Shown: positions 17,988 to 28,986, numbered from the stretch's first letter. The stretch is DNA of 64,000 nucleotides from Cyanophora paradoxa (GCA_004431415.1 QPMI01000513.1:1-64000); one strand, 5' to 3'. Numbers and translations are program-made. The notes: generated by a model from the letters alone, not told the origin.

Positions 17988-18464
17988 ATGCGCCTGATCA
18001 TATTTCCGCGGAAGGGCTCGGGTGTCAAGACGCGCACCTTTGCGGGCGTGCCAGGCTACCCCTCGCCCCTCACTTACAGAGTCGATCTTGTAACCGCCTC
18101 TGGTCCAATTAAATACGGGCTGCTGCACAGCCTCAGTCACATCCGTCTCGGCGAGAGCGCATGGCAGGACCTGGCCTTAATCGTAGAATTCGAGTACAGG
18201 GGGGTAGACACGCTCACGGGCGAGCACTTCTACAGGGTACGGGTAGCGAGGGAGGGGTACTCGCTGCCGAACGGCACGGGCGGGGAATACTGGGAGCCGA
18301 AAATACGCGACGCCTCCGAGGCCTACCGCTGGCTGCGCGACGAGCAGATCGTTGTCAGGCCCGATTACCCCTACGCCGACGTTTTCTGGCAGGTGCCGGC
18401 GGGCCAGTGGACGACGGGCGAGGTGAGCGGCAAGCTTAAGTGGACCTGGGAGGCGGAGCGCTAG
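17988..18464 (+). CDS. Hypothetical protein, 158 aa
   Basis: Mixed alpha/beta sequence with many aromatic and charged residues, e.g. HFYRVRVAREGYSLPNG and YADVFWQVPAGQWTTG. No family recognised. AGATTTTCGCAGG (17,966-17,978) precedes the start. It lies between a probable minor capsid gene and the large fibre gene. Confidence 0.5.
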   Translation: MRLIIFPRKGSGVKTRTFAGVPGYPSPLTYRVDLVTASGPIKYGLLHSLSHIRLGESAWQDLALIVEFEYRGVDTLTGEHFYRVRVAREGYSLPNGTGGEYWEPKIRDASEAYRWLRDEQIVVRPDYPYADVFWQVPAGQWTTGEVSGKLKWTWEAER

Positions 18465-18490
18465 TTAATTTTTCTCTCTCGCGAATAGAA

Positions 18491-21400
18491 ATGTCGATGC
18501 TTGCAGACCCCTGGCGCATGGCCATCCCGAATCCCGACGAGGTGCTGAACGGCGCCTTCGCGATAGACGGGAGCCTGAGCGTGAGGGGAATTTACGCGGA
18601 CGAGATTCGGCTGCGGCAGGGATCCACGTACAACGATTTCCTGACGACCATAGGCTCGCTGGCGGACTACGGGGACCTCACCGCAATTATCAAGGGGCTC
18701 TGGGGGGTCACGACCGAGACGGGCGTGGACTGGAACATTATTAAGAGGGCGGCCGACGTGAAAATCGCAAACTCCGTCACCGCAAAGGATGCCACCCTCA
18801 ACCTCGTAAAACTGACTCTAAAGGGCGCAGAGGGGGACGTGAGGCCCGGGTACAACGCCCTCGAGCGCATCGCGGGCCCATTGCGCCACATCTACTGGAG
18901 CCGACAGGCGCTGCCGAGCATGGAGCCCGAGCAGTACAGGCGCGACAGGGAGGAGTTTTTCGCGTGGTTCGACCACTTCAAGGTCAACATCCGCGCCCTG
19001 AGCGCCGACAGGACGGGCGAGACGCCGGAGACGACGGGCGGGGGCCGCATCCCAACGGCGCCCGACGTGCTCCCCGATCGCTCGGACTGGGCGAAGACGC
19101 AGAACTGGGCGCTGAAGGACCACTTCCACGACGAGAGGTACGCCCTCGTCAAGCACCCGCACGTGAAGGCCGACATCACGGACTGGGCGCACCGCCACCT
19201 GTACGACGACATCATCGGCGGGCCCAAGGTGCCGGGTGCGATTCCGGGTGGGGTACGGGTGGTGGAAGCACGGGAGGTGGGGTACAGGCACCGGGGGTGG
19301 GGTACAGGCACCGGGGGTGGGGTACAGGCACGGGGGCGGAGGGGGCTCCAGCGGCACGCCAGTGGGCGGGGGCGGGGCAGCAGCGGCTCGGGTGGCGGCG
19401 GCTCAGGCGGGGAGGGCATGGATAAGGTAGCAGGCCTCGCCACTTCAACGGCCATCTTCGGGGCGCCCTCATCGTAGGCGGCATCAAATACTACAAGGAT
19501 CGGAAGGGGTTCGTGAGGCAAATCGACGAGCTGAACGCGAGACCCCCCATTAAATTCGATACCGAGGACGCGCAGCGCGAGTACTACAAACTCGAGAACG
19601 AAAAGAAGCAATGGAGCGAGCTGAAAGACAAGGAAATGACAGAGGTCGCGGAGAAGAAGGCGGAAGCGAACAAGCTGATGACAGACGCGCAAAGGCAAGA
19701 AGAGAGCGCCCTCACGGCGCTAAGGTCGGCAGAGCGCCAGGTCGCGGAAGAGCGCACAAAAATGATACTCGATGCCGAGGAGGAGCTGAAGAGGATAAAC
19801 GAGCAAAGGGAAGCCGCCAAGGCGAAAAAGCTGCAGGAAATTGAAGCGCTGACCGCAGGCACCGAGCTGCTTGAGGCGCAGAGGAAAGAGATCGAGGATA
19901 GGAAGAAGAAATTGGAAAAGGAGGCAGAAACGAGAAGGCAGCTGCTGGAAGAGGAAGAGGAAACGAGGAGAAAGGCAGGAGAGCTGCAAACGGGGGCGGT
20001 GCAGGAGGCGAACAGGCTCCGGGAGGAAATCAAAAATTTAAAGGAGGCCGCCGAGCGCGCGGACGAGCAGTCGAAAAAATTCAAGGCCAACGCGGACGGG
20101 CTGGCACAGAGGCTGCTCAAGTACGCGGCCACCGCAGAGGCACGCTCGCCCATGGGGACGGCCGAGACGCAGACGACGCCGAGGCCCGATCCGAGGCCGG
20201 CCGCCGAGAGGCTGCCCTTCGCGCGGCTGGGTAGGAGCGACCAGGTGGAAGAGCTCATTGGCCTCACGCTCGAGGATCAGAGGGCCCTCTTCGACGCGTT
20301 AGAGCAGCGGCGCAGGGCGGACGAGGAGGCAGCTGCCAAGACAGAAGAGGAACGACTGAAGGCAATGCAAACTGCATCAGACGAGGAATTTGCACGGCTG
20401 GAGGAGCCGAAGGTAGCGGAGCGTAAGCAACGACTGGAGACGTTCAGGGGGGCGCAGATGGATTTTTACCGCTCGGAGCTCAAAAAACTCGCAGATGGAA
20501 AAGCATCAGGGGACAGGGTCCGCGCCATGGAAGAGAACATGCGCGACTTTAGCTACGTTATGGATCAGCTGACGGGAAGGGGTCAGAAAGACGCCGAAGA
20601 ACTGAGGAGAAAGATGGCCGATGAGAAGTGGAAAAACTTTGAGCGTCAGGCTGTTCAGAGGCCCATCAGCGATGCCATCTGGATAGCATACGGCGACGTG
20701 GAGGAGATGCACCGCGAACTGCGGACGGAAGTGAGCCTATGGCGGGGAGCCCTGGAATGGTCACTGTACCGGATGCAAAAGGGAAAGTTTGTGGCAGAGC
20801 TGCGAGCCAATCCGAAAACGGTGAGCATCGGCGCACAGAGCGCGTATGTCGGCATGGTCAATTACGTGGAGAAGCTGAGCAAGTTTTGGGAAAAGCGAAG
20901 AGCCGTCATTCCAGCGGAGGGGCTTGCACAGTACGACGCCATGGTGCGCGATCTGGAGGCCTTTAAACGTGAGCATCCACCCGCCAAATACAAGCTTTAC
21001 ATAGATACAACGGCGTTCATAGGCGATCTAAGGAAGAGAGGAGACGAGGCCAAGAGTCAGATCGAGGAGCGCTACAGAAAGGCCCAAGCGGACAAGGAGT
21101 ACGCAAACAGGGTGATCGAAGAGCGGAAGCAGCAAGCCAAGGAGAACGCGGCGAGACGCAACGCCGAGATAGAAGAGCAGAGGCGGAAGATCGCAGAGCG
21201 CAAGGCGGCAGAGGAAGAGGCAAGAAAGACCAAGGTAGAGACAGAGTACCAAGCATTGAAACGGGAGGCCAATCAACTGTTAAAAAGGAGGGGAAGGGCC
21301 TACGCCGACGAGGGCGCGGGCGTGGGCTCGGCCAGCCCGGACGATATCACGCTCGCGGAGAGGGACGACGTTTCCGTGGAGGAAATGCGCCCGGGCACAG

Positions 21401-23715
21401 CTCGCCTGCCCTCCGAGGGCGTATTCCAGACGCTCGACAGGCGCGTGATGGGCGACTCGGACGTTATTTTGCGCAACGCCCTGATGCCCTACGGCGACTG
21501 GAACCGCGCCACCGCCGACGCCCTCGCGGACTTCGACCTCGAGCGATTCACCACCAAAGAGCAGCGCGATGCCTTCCTGGGGCGCCCGAGGGCAAGGCGG
21601 CCCGGGGTGGCCAAGGAGGCCCTCAGCGCGGAGACCCTCTTCTCGGCGGCGGGTACGGCGAACAACGATGGCATGCCCTTTGGTGTGGCCGATCTCTTTC
21701 AGGGGGCGGGCATCGACCTGGTGGGCGCCGGCCTGGGGGGTACGGGCTCGCGGGTCGGCAGGCGACTGGGAGCGGGGGCGGCCGGCCTCGGGCTGACGGC
21801 GCTGGGCGGGCTGCTCTCGTCGTACCAAGCCCTGGAGAGCGGACAGATCACGCAAGCGCAGTTCATGGACAACTTCCGCGACAGCATGATCATGACGGTG
21901 GGCTCGTTTGGCATTCAGCAGGGGCTTACCTCAGGTCTCCAATTCCTGAAGCCCGGAATGAAAATCGGGTTCGTGGGCGGCATGGGCCTGTCGATTCTTG
22001 CAGGAATGATCGCGGGCGTCTTCGTGGACATCCTGAACAAGAGGGACGTGGGTACCATCATCAAAAACTTTTTCATGTACCCCATCAACTGGGCGGCCGA
22101 TACAATTCAGTTCATCGGTAAGATCGCGCAGGACATGGTCGAGTGGGGCATCGAGACCTTTGGCTCCGAGGCCGAGCAGCTGAGGATGCGGATTCGGCGA
22201 ATCGAGGGTGAGCTAGGCGACAATCCCATGGGCGTTTTTACCGGAAGGGGCGGCGACAACGGGGCAATGAGACTCATCATGGAGATCGAAATGCTGAAGA
22301 TGGATGCGGGAAACCAGAAGCAGCCCGAAAGCCTGCAGAAGTTCATCCACGCGCTCGACAACGCAATCAACGATTACCGTACCCCCAAGGACCAGAAGAC
22401 TCTGCTCGAAATCGATCGCGCGACGGTGCTCTACCTATCGCAGCTCACGGAAACAATGCAGGATGGGCTGCTGGCCCTGAACATCGGCCTAAAGCAGGTG
22501 ATGCTGGATCTGAAGGAAATGGTGACGGCGGAGGCCAAGAACAGGAAGCGCGTGTTAATTGCCGTCTACCAGGAGGGCCTCAACAGGATCAATCACATCG
22601 AGGCCCTAAGGCGCGAATTCGGCTCGGCCATCCGTCACTCGGGTGTCTCGTCCAACGGAGGGGCGCAGGTGGCCCGCCTGGCGGACGCCAACTCGCGCCT
22701 CGAGATTCCGGGTACCTTCCGCATGCAGGATTGGTGGGAGGCCGAGGCATTCAGGAACTACGGGGCCTTCATAGACAACGGGATTAATTCGCAGAGCCCC
22801 AAGGCCAACTGGCTGGTACCCAAGGCGTACGTCGATAAATTGATGGACAGGCCCGCGGCACCTTACACCAAGAAGATCGCCAAAGGCGTAGAGTACTGGG
22901 CACCCGAGCCAGGCCAGCCCGTGTTTGCATCGCAGAACTACGAGTGGCATATGGCGCCGGGGGCGAGCCAGGCCGTCAGCACCGTGGGCGTTGCCGTACC
23001 GCAGCTGGCGGCCGTGGCGCATACAGGAGAGTACCAAGATCTAAAAGGGAGGCCGATGATACCGACAATTCCAGCAACTTGGGCGTGGGGTAACATCACG
23101 GGGAAGCCGAGCACGTACCCCCACGCAGATCACCAGCACACCCTCTCCGAAATCAGCGACTGGACGGCCCCGGACTTGTCAGGCGTCACCGTGGACTGGG
23201 AAACTCAAGTTACGGGGAAGCCTCTCACCTTCCCCCCCTCGACTCACAGTCACAACGTGGACTGGGAGACTCAAGTTACGGGGAAGCCTCTCACCTTCCC
23301 CCCCTCTACGCACAGTCACACAGAGTACTCGCTCACCGGCCACGGGCACAGAAACGTGAACATGGACGCTTACATTCAACACGGCACTTTCTTTCACACG
23401 TACTCCGCGAACACGGCTTTCGATCTCAACACAACATACATTGTCACGTTCAACATGAGTTTCCCGGAAGCGTACGACGCAGGTGGTGGCTTGTTACCTG
23501 TATGGCCCCAGCCAGGGGGGAACCCACCGCCAAACGTAACAGTTACCCCATCCATAAAACTTGGAGTGGATGTCGACATGACAGTGAACGTCTACGACGT
23601 CACCTACACCGGATTTGTCGTCAGAGTGAGGTTCAGGCCCACGATGTCAGAAACGATCATCGAATCTAAACGGCTCACGATCTACTGGATGGCAGCGGGC
23701 AAGCTGCTTATGTAA
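18491..23715 (+). CDS. Giant coiled-coil fibre protein, about 1740 aa (frame break near 19.47 kb)
   Basis: The start at 18,491 follows TTAATTTTTCTCTC. The first frame (329 residues) ends at 19,477 just after a hydrophobic segment. The second frame, open from about 19,426 to 23,715, continues that segment (GALIVGGIKYYKDRKGF), so I join them across one indel in a G run. Next come about 600 residues of coiled coil (19.6-21.3 kb), a hydrophobic region near 21.7-22.1 kb (GFVGGMGLSILAGMIAGVFVD), and a fibre tip. The tip has tail-fibre repeats (GKPLTFPPSTHSH), several HxH motifs and a terminal knob ending LTIYWMAAGKLLM. A repeat and knob of the same type end the 49,253 gene of the Polinton-like virus. 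Confidence 0.65.
19273..19334 (+). repeat. About three tandem 20-bp repeats inside the fibre gene
   Basis: The unit GGTGGGGTACAGGCACCGGG occurs about three times in a row, with degenerate partial units before and after. Because 20 is not a multiple of three, gain or loss of one unit would shift the reading frame. Confidence 0.7.
23191..23322 (+). repeat. Two 66-bp tandem repeats coding for fibre repeats
   Basis: Two nearly identical 66-bp units each encode VDWETQVTGKPLTFPPSTHSH plus one residue. They are in frame and extend the fibre shaft. Confidence 0.8.
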
Positions 23716-23739
23716 TCGATTTTCTGATGCAATCCAAAA

Positions 23740-24942
23740 ATGTCAGTTGCTGTTCCTTTGTTCACCTACGCTGCCAGCGTGAATCACAAGGGCGATCACA
23801 CGATCAAAGAGACCACCCTCGGCAACCAGGCCACCGAGACCCCCTACAACGCCACGGCTGTCCCCTTCTCCGAGGCCAACCTCGTGCGCGTCGGCGAGCT
23901 GCGCTGCGACAAGATGCGCACGCGGGAGGGCGGGTCGGCCGTGCCGGGGCGCGTGAGGACGCAGAGGCTGACCGTCACGAACGGGGCCTGGGACGGGAGC
24001 GGGTACACCACAAACACCCTGACGTTCAACAACGCAGATGGGGAGGCGAATGCGGCCTTGTACGTGCAGGGAGGGGGCGCTAACGTGGTCGGGGGATTGA
24101 GAGTCAACGGGGCTGCGACGGTTACCGGCGTCGTCAACGCAGCCTCGGAGCTCAACTCCCCTAACATAACCGGAACCGCTAATCTGTCCAATGCAACTAT
24201 CGGTGCGCCGTCATCCGTCGCAACTTCCGTCTTGAACGTTAAAAGCAAAGACGTCGGAAGCGGACAATGGGCAAGCCTGTGGTGGGATTTCGACAACCGA
24301 CACTACATGGGCGTGAAAAACTACAAAGCGGCCGATCAAGCCACCGTGACCATATGGAACGATACAGCGGCCTGCCCTTTCCTTGTTGCTGCCCTGGGGT
24401 CTACGACAGGTCGCTCCATCGCAGCCGGGGGCACTGTCAACACCGCAGGAAGCGATTACGCAGAGTACATGCTAAAGAAATCCAACGACTTTGCCTTCAA
24501 CAAGGGCGATATCTGTGGGGTGAACGGCTCAGGACTCCTAACCAATCAATTTACGGAGGCCGTCACTTTCGTGGTGAAGAGCACCAACCCATCCTTCGTA
24601 GGGGGCGATACCTGGGGCCAGTCCCTTGGAATGGCCCCCCTGAAGCCGGAAACGGACGACCCCACCGCCCTCGCAGCCTACGAAGCCGCCCGCGCCGCCT
24701 GGGAGTCAGCGGCAGAGGCGAATCGGCAGCTGGTCGATCGGATTGCATTCTGTGGACAGGTCCCCGTGAACGTCAGCGGTGGGGGCCCGGGAGATTACGT
24801 GGTACCCACCCCAGGACCCAACGGAGCAATCGCCGCCCAGGCCGTGGCCGCCCCATCCTTCGACCAGTACAGGGTCGCCGTCGGTAGAATCATTCGAGTC
24901 GTTTCAGATACGCAGGCGCTAATTATCGTGAAGGTTGTCTGA
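23740..24942 (+). CDS. Short fibre protein with Peptidase_G2-like chaperone end, 400 aa
   Basis: The start at 23,740 follows TCGATTTTCTGATG. Residues 1-130 form an anchor domain (FSEANLVRVGELRCDK; LYVQGGGANVVGGLRVNG) that matches the anchor of the 52,201 gene in the other virus. The C-terminal half has GSDYAEYMLKKSNDFAF and a GDIC turn, then NPSFVGG and GDYVVP. These match the pattern of the Peptidase_G2 intramolecular chaperone domain known from phage appendage proteins, which trimerises and then cuts itself off. The role is thus a trimeric receptor-binding fibre (inference). It follows the giant fibre gene by 24 nt. Confidence 0.6.
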   Translation: MSVAVPLFTYAASVNHKGDHTIKETTLGNQATETPYNATAVPFSEANLVRVGELRCDKMRTREGGSAVPGRVRTQRLTVTNGAWDGSGYTTNTLTFNNADGEANAALYVQGGGANVVGGLRVNGAATVTGVVNAASELNSPNITGTANLSNATIGAPSSVATSVLNVKSKDVGSGQWASLWWDFDNRHYMGVKNYKAADQATVTIWNDTAACPFLVAALGSTTGRSIAAGGTVNTAGSDYAEYMLKKSNDFAFNKGDICGVNGSGLLTNQFTEAVTFVVKSTNPSFVGGDTWGQSLGMAPLKPETDDPTALAAYEAARAAWESAAEANRQLVDRIAFCGQVPVNVSGGGPGDYVVPTPGPNGAIAAQAVAAPSFDQYRVAVGRIIRVVSDTQALIIVKVV

Positions 24943-25000
24943 TGAGCGATTACCACACAAATACAATAATACCCTGATTGTTGTTCTTCCACATAAGATT

Positions 25001-27073
25001 TTACATGAGCGCGTGAACGGCACTGGCGTCCGTAATAAACGTGTTAAAGAAGAGCACATCGTCGACCCAGCCGTTCCAGAGGTTCGCGGGGGATGACTCG
25101 GTGACACCCGCTCCAATGCGCAGGGGATACTGCGTGTTTGGAGCGTAGCCGGCTGTCCTTGTTTCTACGGTTGAGCCCACGCGAATGGAGTGTGTCGTGC
25201 CATTGTACCCTACGGCAATCTTATACTGCGTACCTGCATTCGCTGCACTCGTTCCGAAATCAGCCCACGCAGAGCCATTGCCCGGGTAGGACAGAAACAC
25301 ACCATTGCTCCTGTACAACGAGTAGCCCGTGAACAGGCCGCGGGATGCTACAGGGGTCCAATAAGTTCCTGTTGTCGTAGCGGTGAAAAGGCAGGAGCAA
25401 AGTACCGAGTACGTCGAGGTATTGAGGGCTGCAGAGTAGGGAACTTGCAGATAATGGGAGCTGCCGATATCGAATGTCACCCGGCCACTCGTATAGCGAG
25501 GTTGCAAAGATGCTGTATCCTGGGTCGCGTGCCTCCCACCCCCCGTCTGATCGTACATTGTCTGAACAGTTGCTGTGTACCCCGTCACCCAAGTCGTGTA
25601 ACTTGTTCCAGACCGATCGTACGCAGAATTCAAGACGCCTGAATAGTCAGCGTACCAATCGGCGGTAATTCCATCGCTGCGACGCAGACGGAGCGTGGGT
25701 CCGACATAAGAGGGCCGAACCCTTCGGGTTGAGTATGCGGCCACCAGTGCATTCTTGGTGGCCGTTGAAATGGTGGCGCTGTCCATAAAACTGTCAATTG
25801 TCGTCGCAAAGGCACTGCTGGAGGCAGGCCCCTCCTCGCCAATCTGGTTAACGCCCTTGACGGTGTAAGTGTAGGTCGTCCCGAACGCGGTCGTCGCGTC
25901 CGAATAGGGGCTGCTGACGTCGTTCGCGAGAAAGACGCCGTCCCTGTAAATGTTGTAGGAGACGGTGACGCCCGTCGCCGGCGCCGACCAGGCAAGCACC
26001 ACTGGCTGGGCGGCCCCCGCCGTCGGAGTCGCGGTGAGCTCCGTGGGCGCCGCCGGATCCGTGGTGACGTACGTCACTATGCTCTTCAGTCCCTCCCCTC
26101 CCGAGTTCGTCGCGGAGACCTGGTACTCGTACCCCGTACCCCAGATCGTGGTCGCGTCGCTATAGGAGTTGGTCGCGGAGTCTGCGAGGTAGGCCCCGTC
26201 CCTGTAGATCTTGTACCCCGTCGCCCCCGTTGGCGCCGTCCAGCTGAGGCTGACGGGCTGCTCTATGTCGTCGGGCGCAGTCGCCGTCACGTTCGTGGGC
26301 GCGTTCGGCGGCGTCGTCCAGACCGGGAGCGGATCGGACTTTTCGTATTCGACCCCGCCCACGATGCCGGCCACCTGGTAGGAGTACTCCGTACCCCACG
26401 CAAGGGCAGTGCTATCGTCGATGTACGAGGTAGCTAGGGCGCTGCTTGCGAATCCGATAGGGGTGCCGTCTCTGTAAATTCGAATCGAGTCCGTGCCCTC
26501 CATGGCCACCCAATTGATTGTGACGACGATGGCGGGTTTCGGGAAGCCGGAAGACGCGGGGCCGCCCCCGGCAATAAAATCGCCGTAGGTCTGGGCCGTG
26601 GCGGTTGTGAGCGTGGTGTACGCCTCGATCTGAGGGTTGAAGCCGCTCAGGCCTTGGAAGAGAATGTAATTGCTTGTAGTGCCCTCGTGCGTGTAGAGAA
26701 GCGACTGTGCGTAGGTTGTGGGTGGGGCTTTGCCATCGGAGCCCGTGCTGCTGCTGCCCTGCTCGCGAACCGCGGCCACCCGGTAGAGACGTAGCTCGCC
26801 AAAATTAAAGGGCGTGTCCGTGTACGTGAGCGTGGGGGCGTTCACAGTGTTCACCAGCGTCCAGGTGCCATTGAGGCTCGTCGCCCTGTACACCTTGTAC
26901 TTGACGGCGTTGGTGACAGCACCCCAGTTCAGTCGAAATCCGTAGGTACCGCCCCCGTTGTTGAGCACGGAGCCCGATCGCACCTGGGGCCTGCCCACAG
27001 TGAGCGAGATCGGCTCCACGCCGTACTGCGGGGCCTGCACCACCTGTTTCTTCACGAATACGAAGCGTGGCAT
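25001..27073 (-). CDS. Fibronectin type III and LamG-like adhesion protein, 690 aa
   Basis: Four or five fibronectin type III-like modules fill residues about 25-430; repeated signatures are VTWxAP-type openings, YKIYRDGAYLAD, and TxYxYQVS/TVKG endings. The rest (about 440-690) begins AAYSTRRVRPSYVGPTLRLR and MYDQTGGGRHATQ, a start typical of arabinofuranosidase-B-like/LamG modules in phage and viral adhesins, and continues as a concanavalin-like fold. No signal peptide is seen. A bidirectional A/T motif at 27,088-27,102 serves this gene and the divergent 27,113 gene. Probably a virion surface protein binding host glycans (inference). Confidence 0.65.
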   Translation of the reverse strand: MPRFVFVKKQVVQAPQYGVEPISLTVGRPQVRSGSVLNNGGGTYGFRLNWGAVTNAVKYKVYRATSLNGTWTLVNTVNAPTLTYTDTPFNFGELRLYRVAAVREQGSSSTGSDGKAPPTTYAQSLLYTHEGTTSNYILFQGLSGFNPQIEAYTTLTTATAQTYGDFIAGGGPASSGFPKPAIVVTINWVAMEGTDSIRIYRDGTPIGFASSALATSYIDDSTALAWGTEYSYQVAGIVGGVEYEKSDPLPVWTTPPNAPTNVTATAPDDIEQPVSLSWTAPTGATGYKIYRDGAYLADSATNSYSDATTIWGTGYEYQVSATNSGGEGLKSIVTYVTTDPAAPTELTATPTAGAAQPVVLAWSAPATGVTVSYNIYRDGVFLANDVSSPYSDATTAFGTTYTYTVKGVNQIGEEGPASSSAFATTIDSFMDSATISTATKNALVAAYSTRRVRPSYVGPTLRLRRSDGITADWYADYSGVLNSAYDRSGTSYTTWVTGYTATVQTMYDQTGGGRHATQDTASLQPRYTSGRVTFDIGSSHYLQVPYSAALNTSTYSVLCSCLFTATTTGTYWTPVASRGLFTGYSLYRSNGVFLSYPGNGSAWADFGTSAANAGTQYKIAVGYNGTTHSIRVGSTVETRTAGYAPNTQYPLRIGAGVTESSPANLWNGWVDDVLFFNTFITDASAVHALM

Positions 27074-27112
27074 TTTCCTCTACGATCCGAAAAAATATCT
27101 GCCCCGGGGTAA

Positions 27113-27793
27113 ATGACTTCCAACTGGAACCAGACTCTCAAAGGTGATCTGGATGTTGGTACCAACGCCAAGGATTTCGCACGCATCTCCTCTGGCAGCT
27201 ACGTGGACGTCTTCCTGCAGAATCCCGTCGTGATTCAGGCCGTTCAGAACGCCTATGCCACGCCCAAGATTTACTCCTATCAGCTCTTCTTCGACCCTCT
27301 GAGCCTCAGCGCAGAGGTAATCGAGCTGCTGCACGAATCAGGACTCGTGAAAAAGGTGGCACCTGCCACGGCCACTGCCAACGTCTTGCGCTGTCTCGAG
27401 GTCAAGTTCAGGGAGACGGGGTACGGCCCCACCGTGAACCGGTACCCCAGTTCTTCGAATCTTCCGGGTACGGGAACTTACCAGATGAGGGGTACGCTCA
27501 AGGGCGACGTGCTCTTCACGAAATTCAATCCAAGTCCCGCGACCCTGGGGGCCCTCTACACGGGCGGCAACCCACGCGGCTCGACTCTACCCCGCTTCCC
27601 CTTCACCTTTTTCAGGTTCCAGGTCTTCCCCCTCTCCTACGCCGCCGACCAGCCCCACTTCAGCACGGGCGCCAGCCTCTGCGCGGAGCTGCGCGAGTGC
27701 TCGATTTCCTACGCGTACGGCACCGACTGGGACTCTGTGCCTGGGGCCCGCGTCATGAACATCGGTGGCGACATCACCCTCTTTCACGGATAA
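27113..27793 (+). CDS. Hypothetical virion-type protein, paralogue A, 226 aa
   Basis: Strand-rich protein. The middle (ELLHESGLVKKVAP ... VLRCLEVKF) matches the next gene (ALWLSGLLKKIEP ... IRVLELKF), so the two arose by duplication. The C-termini also correspond (FPFTFFRFQVF against LLFTKFTFKLY). No family recognised. A GATATTTTTTCGG-type motif lies upstream. Confidence 0.55.
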   Translation: MTSNWNQTLKGDLDVGTNAKDFARISSGSYVDVFLQNPVVIQAVQNAYATPKIYSYQLFFDPLSLSAEVIELLHESGLVKKVAPATATANVLRCLEVKFRETGYGPTVNRYPSSSNLPGTGTYQMRGTLKGDVLFTKFNPSPATLGALYTGGNPRGSTLPRFPFTFFRFQVFPLSYAADQPHFSTGASLCAELRECSISYAYGTDWDSVPGARVMNIGGDITLFHG

Positions 27794-27816
27794 TCTTTCT
27801 CATTTGAGGTCGCAAA

Positions 27817-28629
27817 ATGCCGACCACCTCGGCCACCATCGTGAAGACCGTGTCTGCCGGCTCGATCGTCCCCGATTTCTACGGCAACGCTGGGAACGTG
27901 GCCAACGCAGGGACGGACAAGGTGGAGTGGGACGGAAACTACGCCACCCCGCTCACCGTGAGGGTCCAGAATCCCGTCATGTTGCGCGTCACCTCCAACG
28001 ATTTCGAGAATCCCGCCTCCTGCTCCGTGTACGTGTACTTTGACATCGACTCGGGCGTGAGCGCGGATGAGGCGGAGGCGCTCTGGCTCTCGGGCCTCCT
28101 GAAAAAGATAGAACCCTCTGTGCCTGATCGGCCCGCCATTCGCGTGCTCGAACTCAAGTTCACCGCTAACACCGCCCTCACTCGCAAATTTGCGAATGGT
28201 GCGAATCCGAACATCAAAACGCATTTAGATGGCGCCCTCATCGATGCCACACACAAGACCACGCAGGCCGTTCCCTTTGAGATGTACAACCTCTGGAAGA
28301 TGACCGCAAAGGAGATGATGACGAATGCCACCACGGGCGGCGCCTCGGGTACCGATTATTCATACGGCGCCTCGAATCCCCGTACCCAGGTCTGGCCCCG
28401 GCTCCTCTTCACGAAATTCACTTTCAAATTGTACAACAACATCGCCGGAATGCCTACCTCTGGAATGGTCGTGGGCTCTACCCTCATGGCCGAACTAATT
28501 GAGGCAGAGGCGGACTACACGATTGCGACTACCAACTCGACAGCGCCAGGCGCCGGAGCCGAAGTTTACGTGGCCTGGGAAACGGTCGGTCGCGAGTACG
28601 ACACCAAGATTCACACCACTAGCGTCTAG
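27817..28629 (+). CDS. Hypothetical virion-type protein, paralogue B, 270 aa
   Basis: Paralogue of the preceding gene and slightly longer. Strand-rich, with VQNPVMLRVTSNDFENPASC near the N-terminus matching VFLQNPVVIQAVQNAY. The promoter TAATCTTTCTCATTT (27,791-27,804) overlaps the upstream stop. It ends convergently against the HNH gene, overlapping 11 nt. Confidence 0.55.
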   Translation: MPTTSATIVKTVSAGSIVPDFYGNAGNVANAGTDKVEWDGNYATPLTVRVQNPVMLRVTSNDFENPASCSVYVYFDIDSGVSADEAEALWLSGLLKKIEPSVPDRPAIRVLELKFTANTALTRKFANGANPNIKTHLDGALIDATHKTTQAVPFEMYNLWKMTAKEMMTNATTGGASGTDYSYGASNPRTQVWPRLLFTKFTFKLYNNIAGMPTSGMVVGSTLMAELIEAEADYTIATTNSTAPGAGAEVYVAWETVGREYDTKIHTTSV

Positions 28630-28984
28630 ACTGGCTAAGCTGCATTAGTGCCTGCGCCGCCTCCATCATCTCCGCAATCTCTTCGCTCTTCTCCCGCAGG
28701 CTTGTACCCTCCCTCTTCTTCTTCTGGATCTCCGACATCGATACCCAGCGCAGGTTTTCCCTCCTGTAGTCCAGCGGGTTGCCGTTGATGTGCTCCACGT
28801 ACAGTCCACGTGGCGGCTTCCCGAGGATGAGCTGGGAGAGGTAGTGCTTGCGCCTTCCAAATGTCTTCGTCACCCTGCCCCTGTCCAGTCGCCAGGGAAA
28901 CTCCATCGCACTCCGGGGTACGTCCGAGTTGACCAGGACGTTGTAGGGCAGGTCGCAGGAGTCGGTGCACTTGAGCAGGGCCAT
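28619..28984 (-). CDS. HNH endonuclease-like protein, 121 aa
   Basis: The core YVEHINGNPLDYRRENLRWV is the HNH pattern of phage and virus homing-type nucleases: His-Ile-Asn-Gly, then Asn and the terminal Asn-Leu-Arg. The C-terminal third is a charged helix. The start at 28,984 follows CATTTTCTGAGCC (28,996-29,006), so it is expressed like the element's own genes. It could be a homing nuclease or a packaging nuclease. Confidence 0.7.
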   Translation of the reverse strand: MALLKCTDSCDLPYNVLVNSDVPRSAMEFPWRLDRGRVTKTFGRRKHYLSQLILGKPPRGLYVEHINGNPLDYRRENLRWVSMSEIQKKKREGTSLREKSEEIAEMMEAAQALMQLSQSRR

Positions 28985-28986
28985 TT

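Noticed and set aside
19273-19345. G-rich repeat as a G-quadruplex regulatory element
   Set aside because: Runs of four Gs exist, but the repeat is explained as coding tandem repeat and nothing ties it to regulation.
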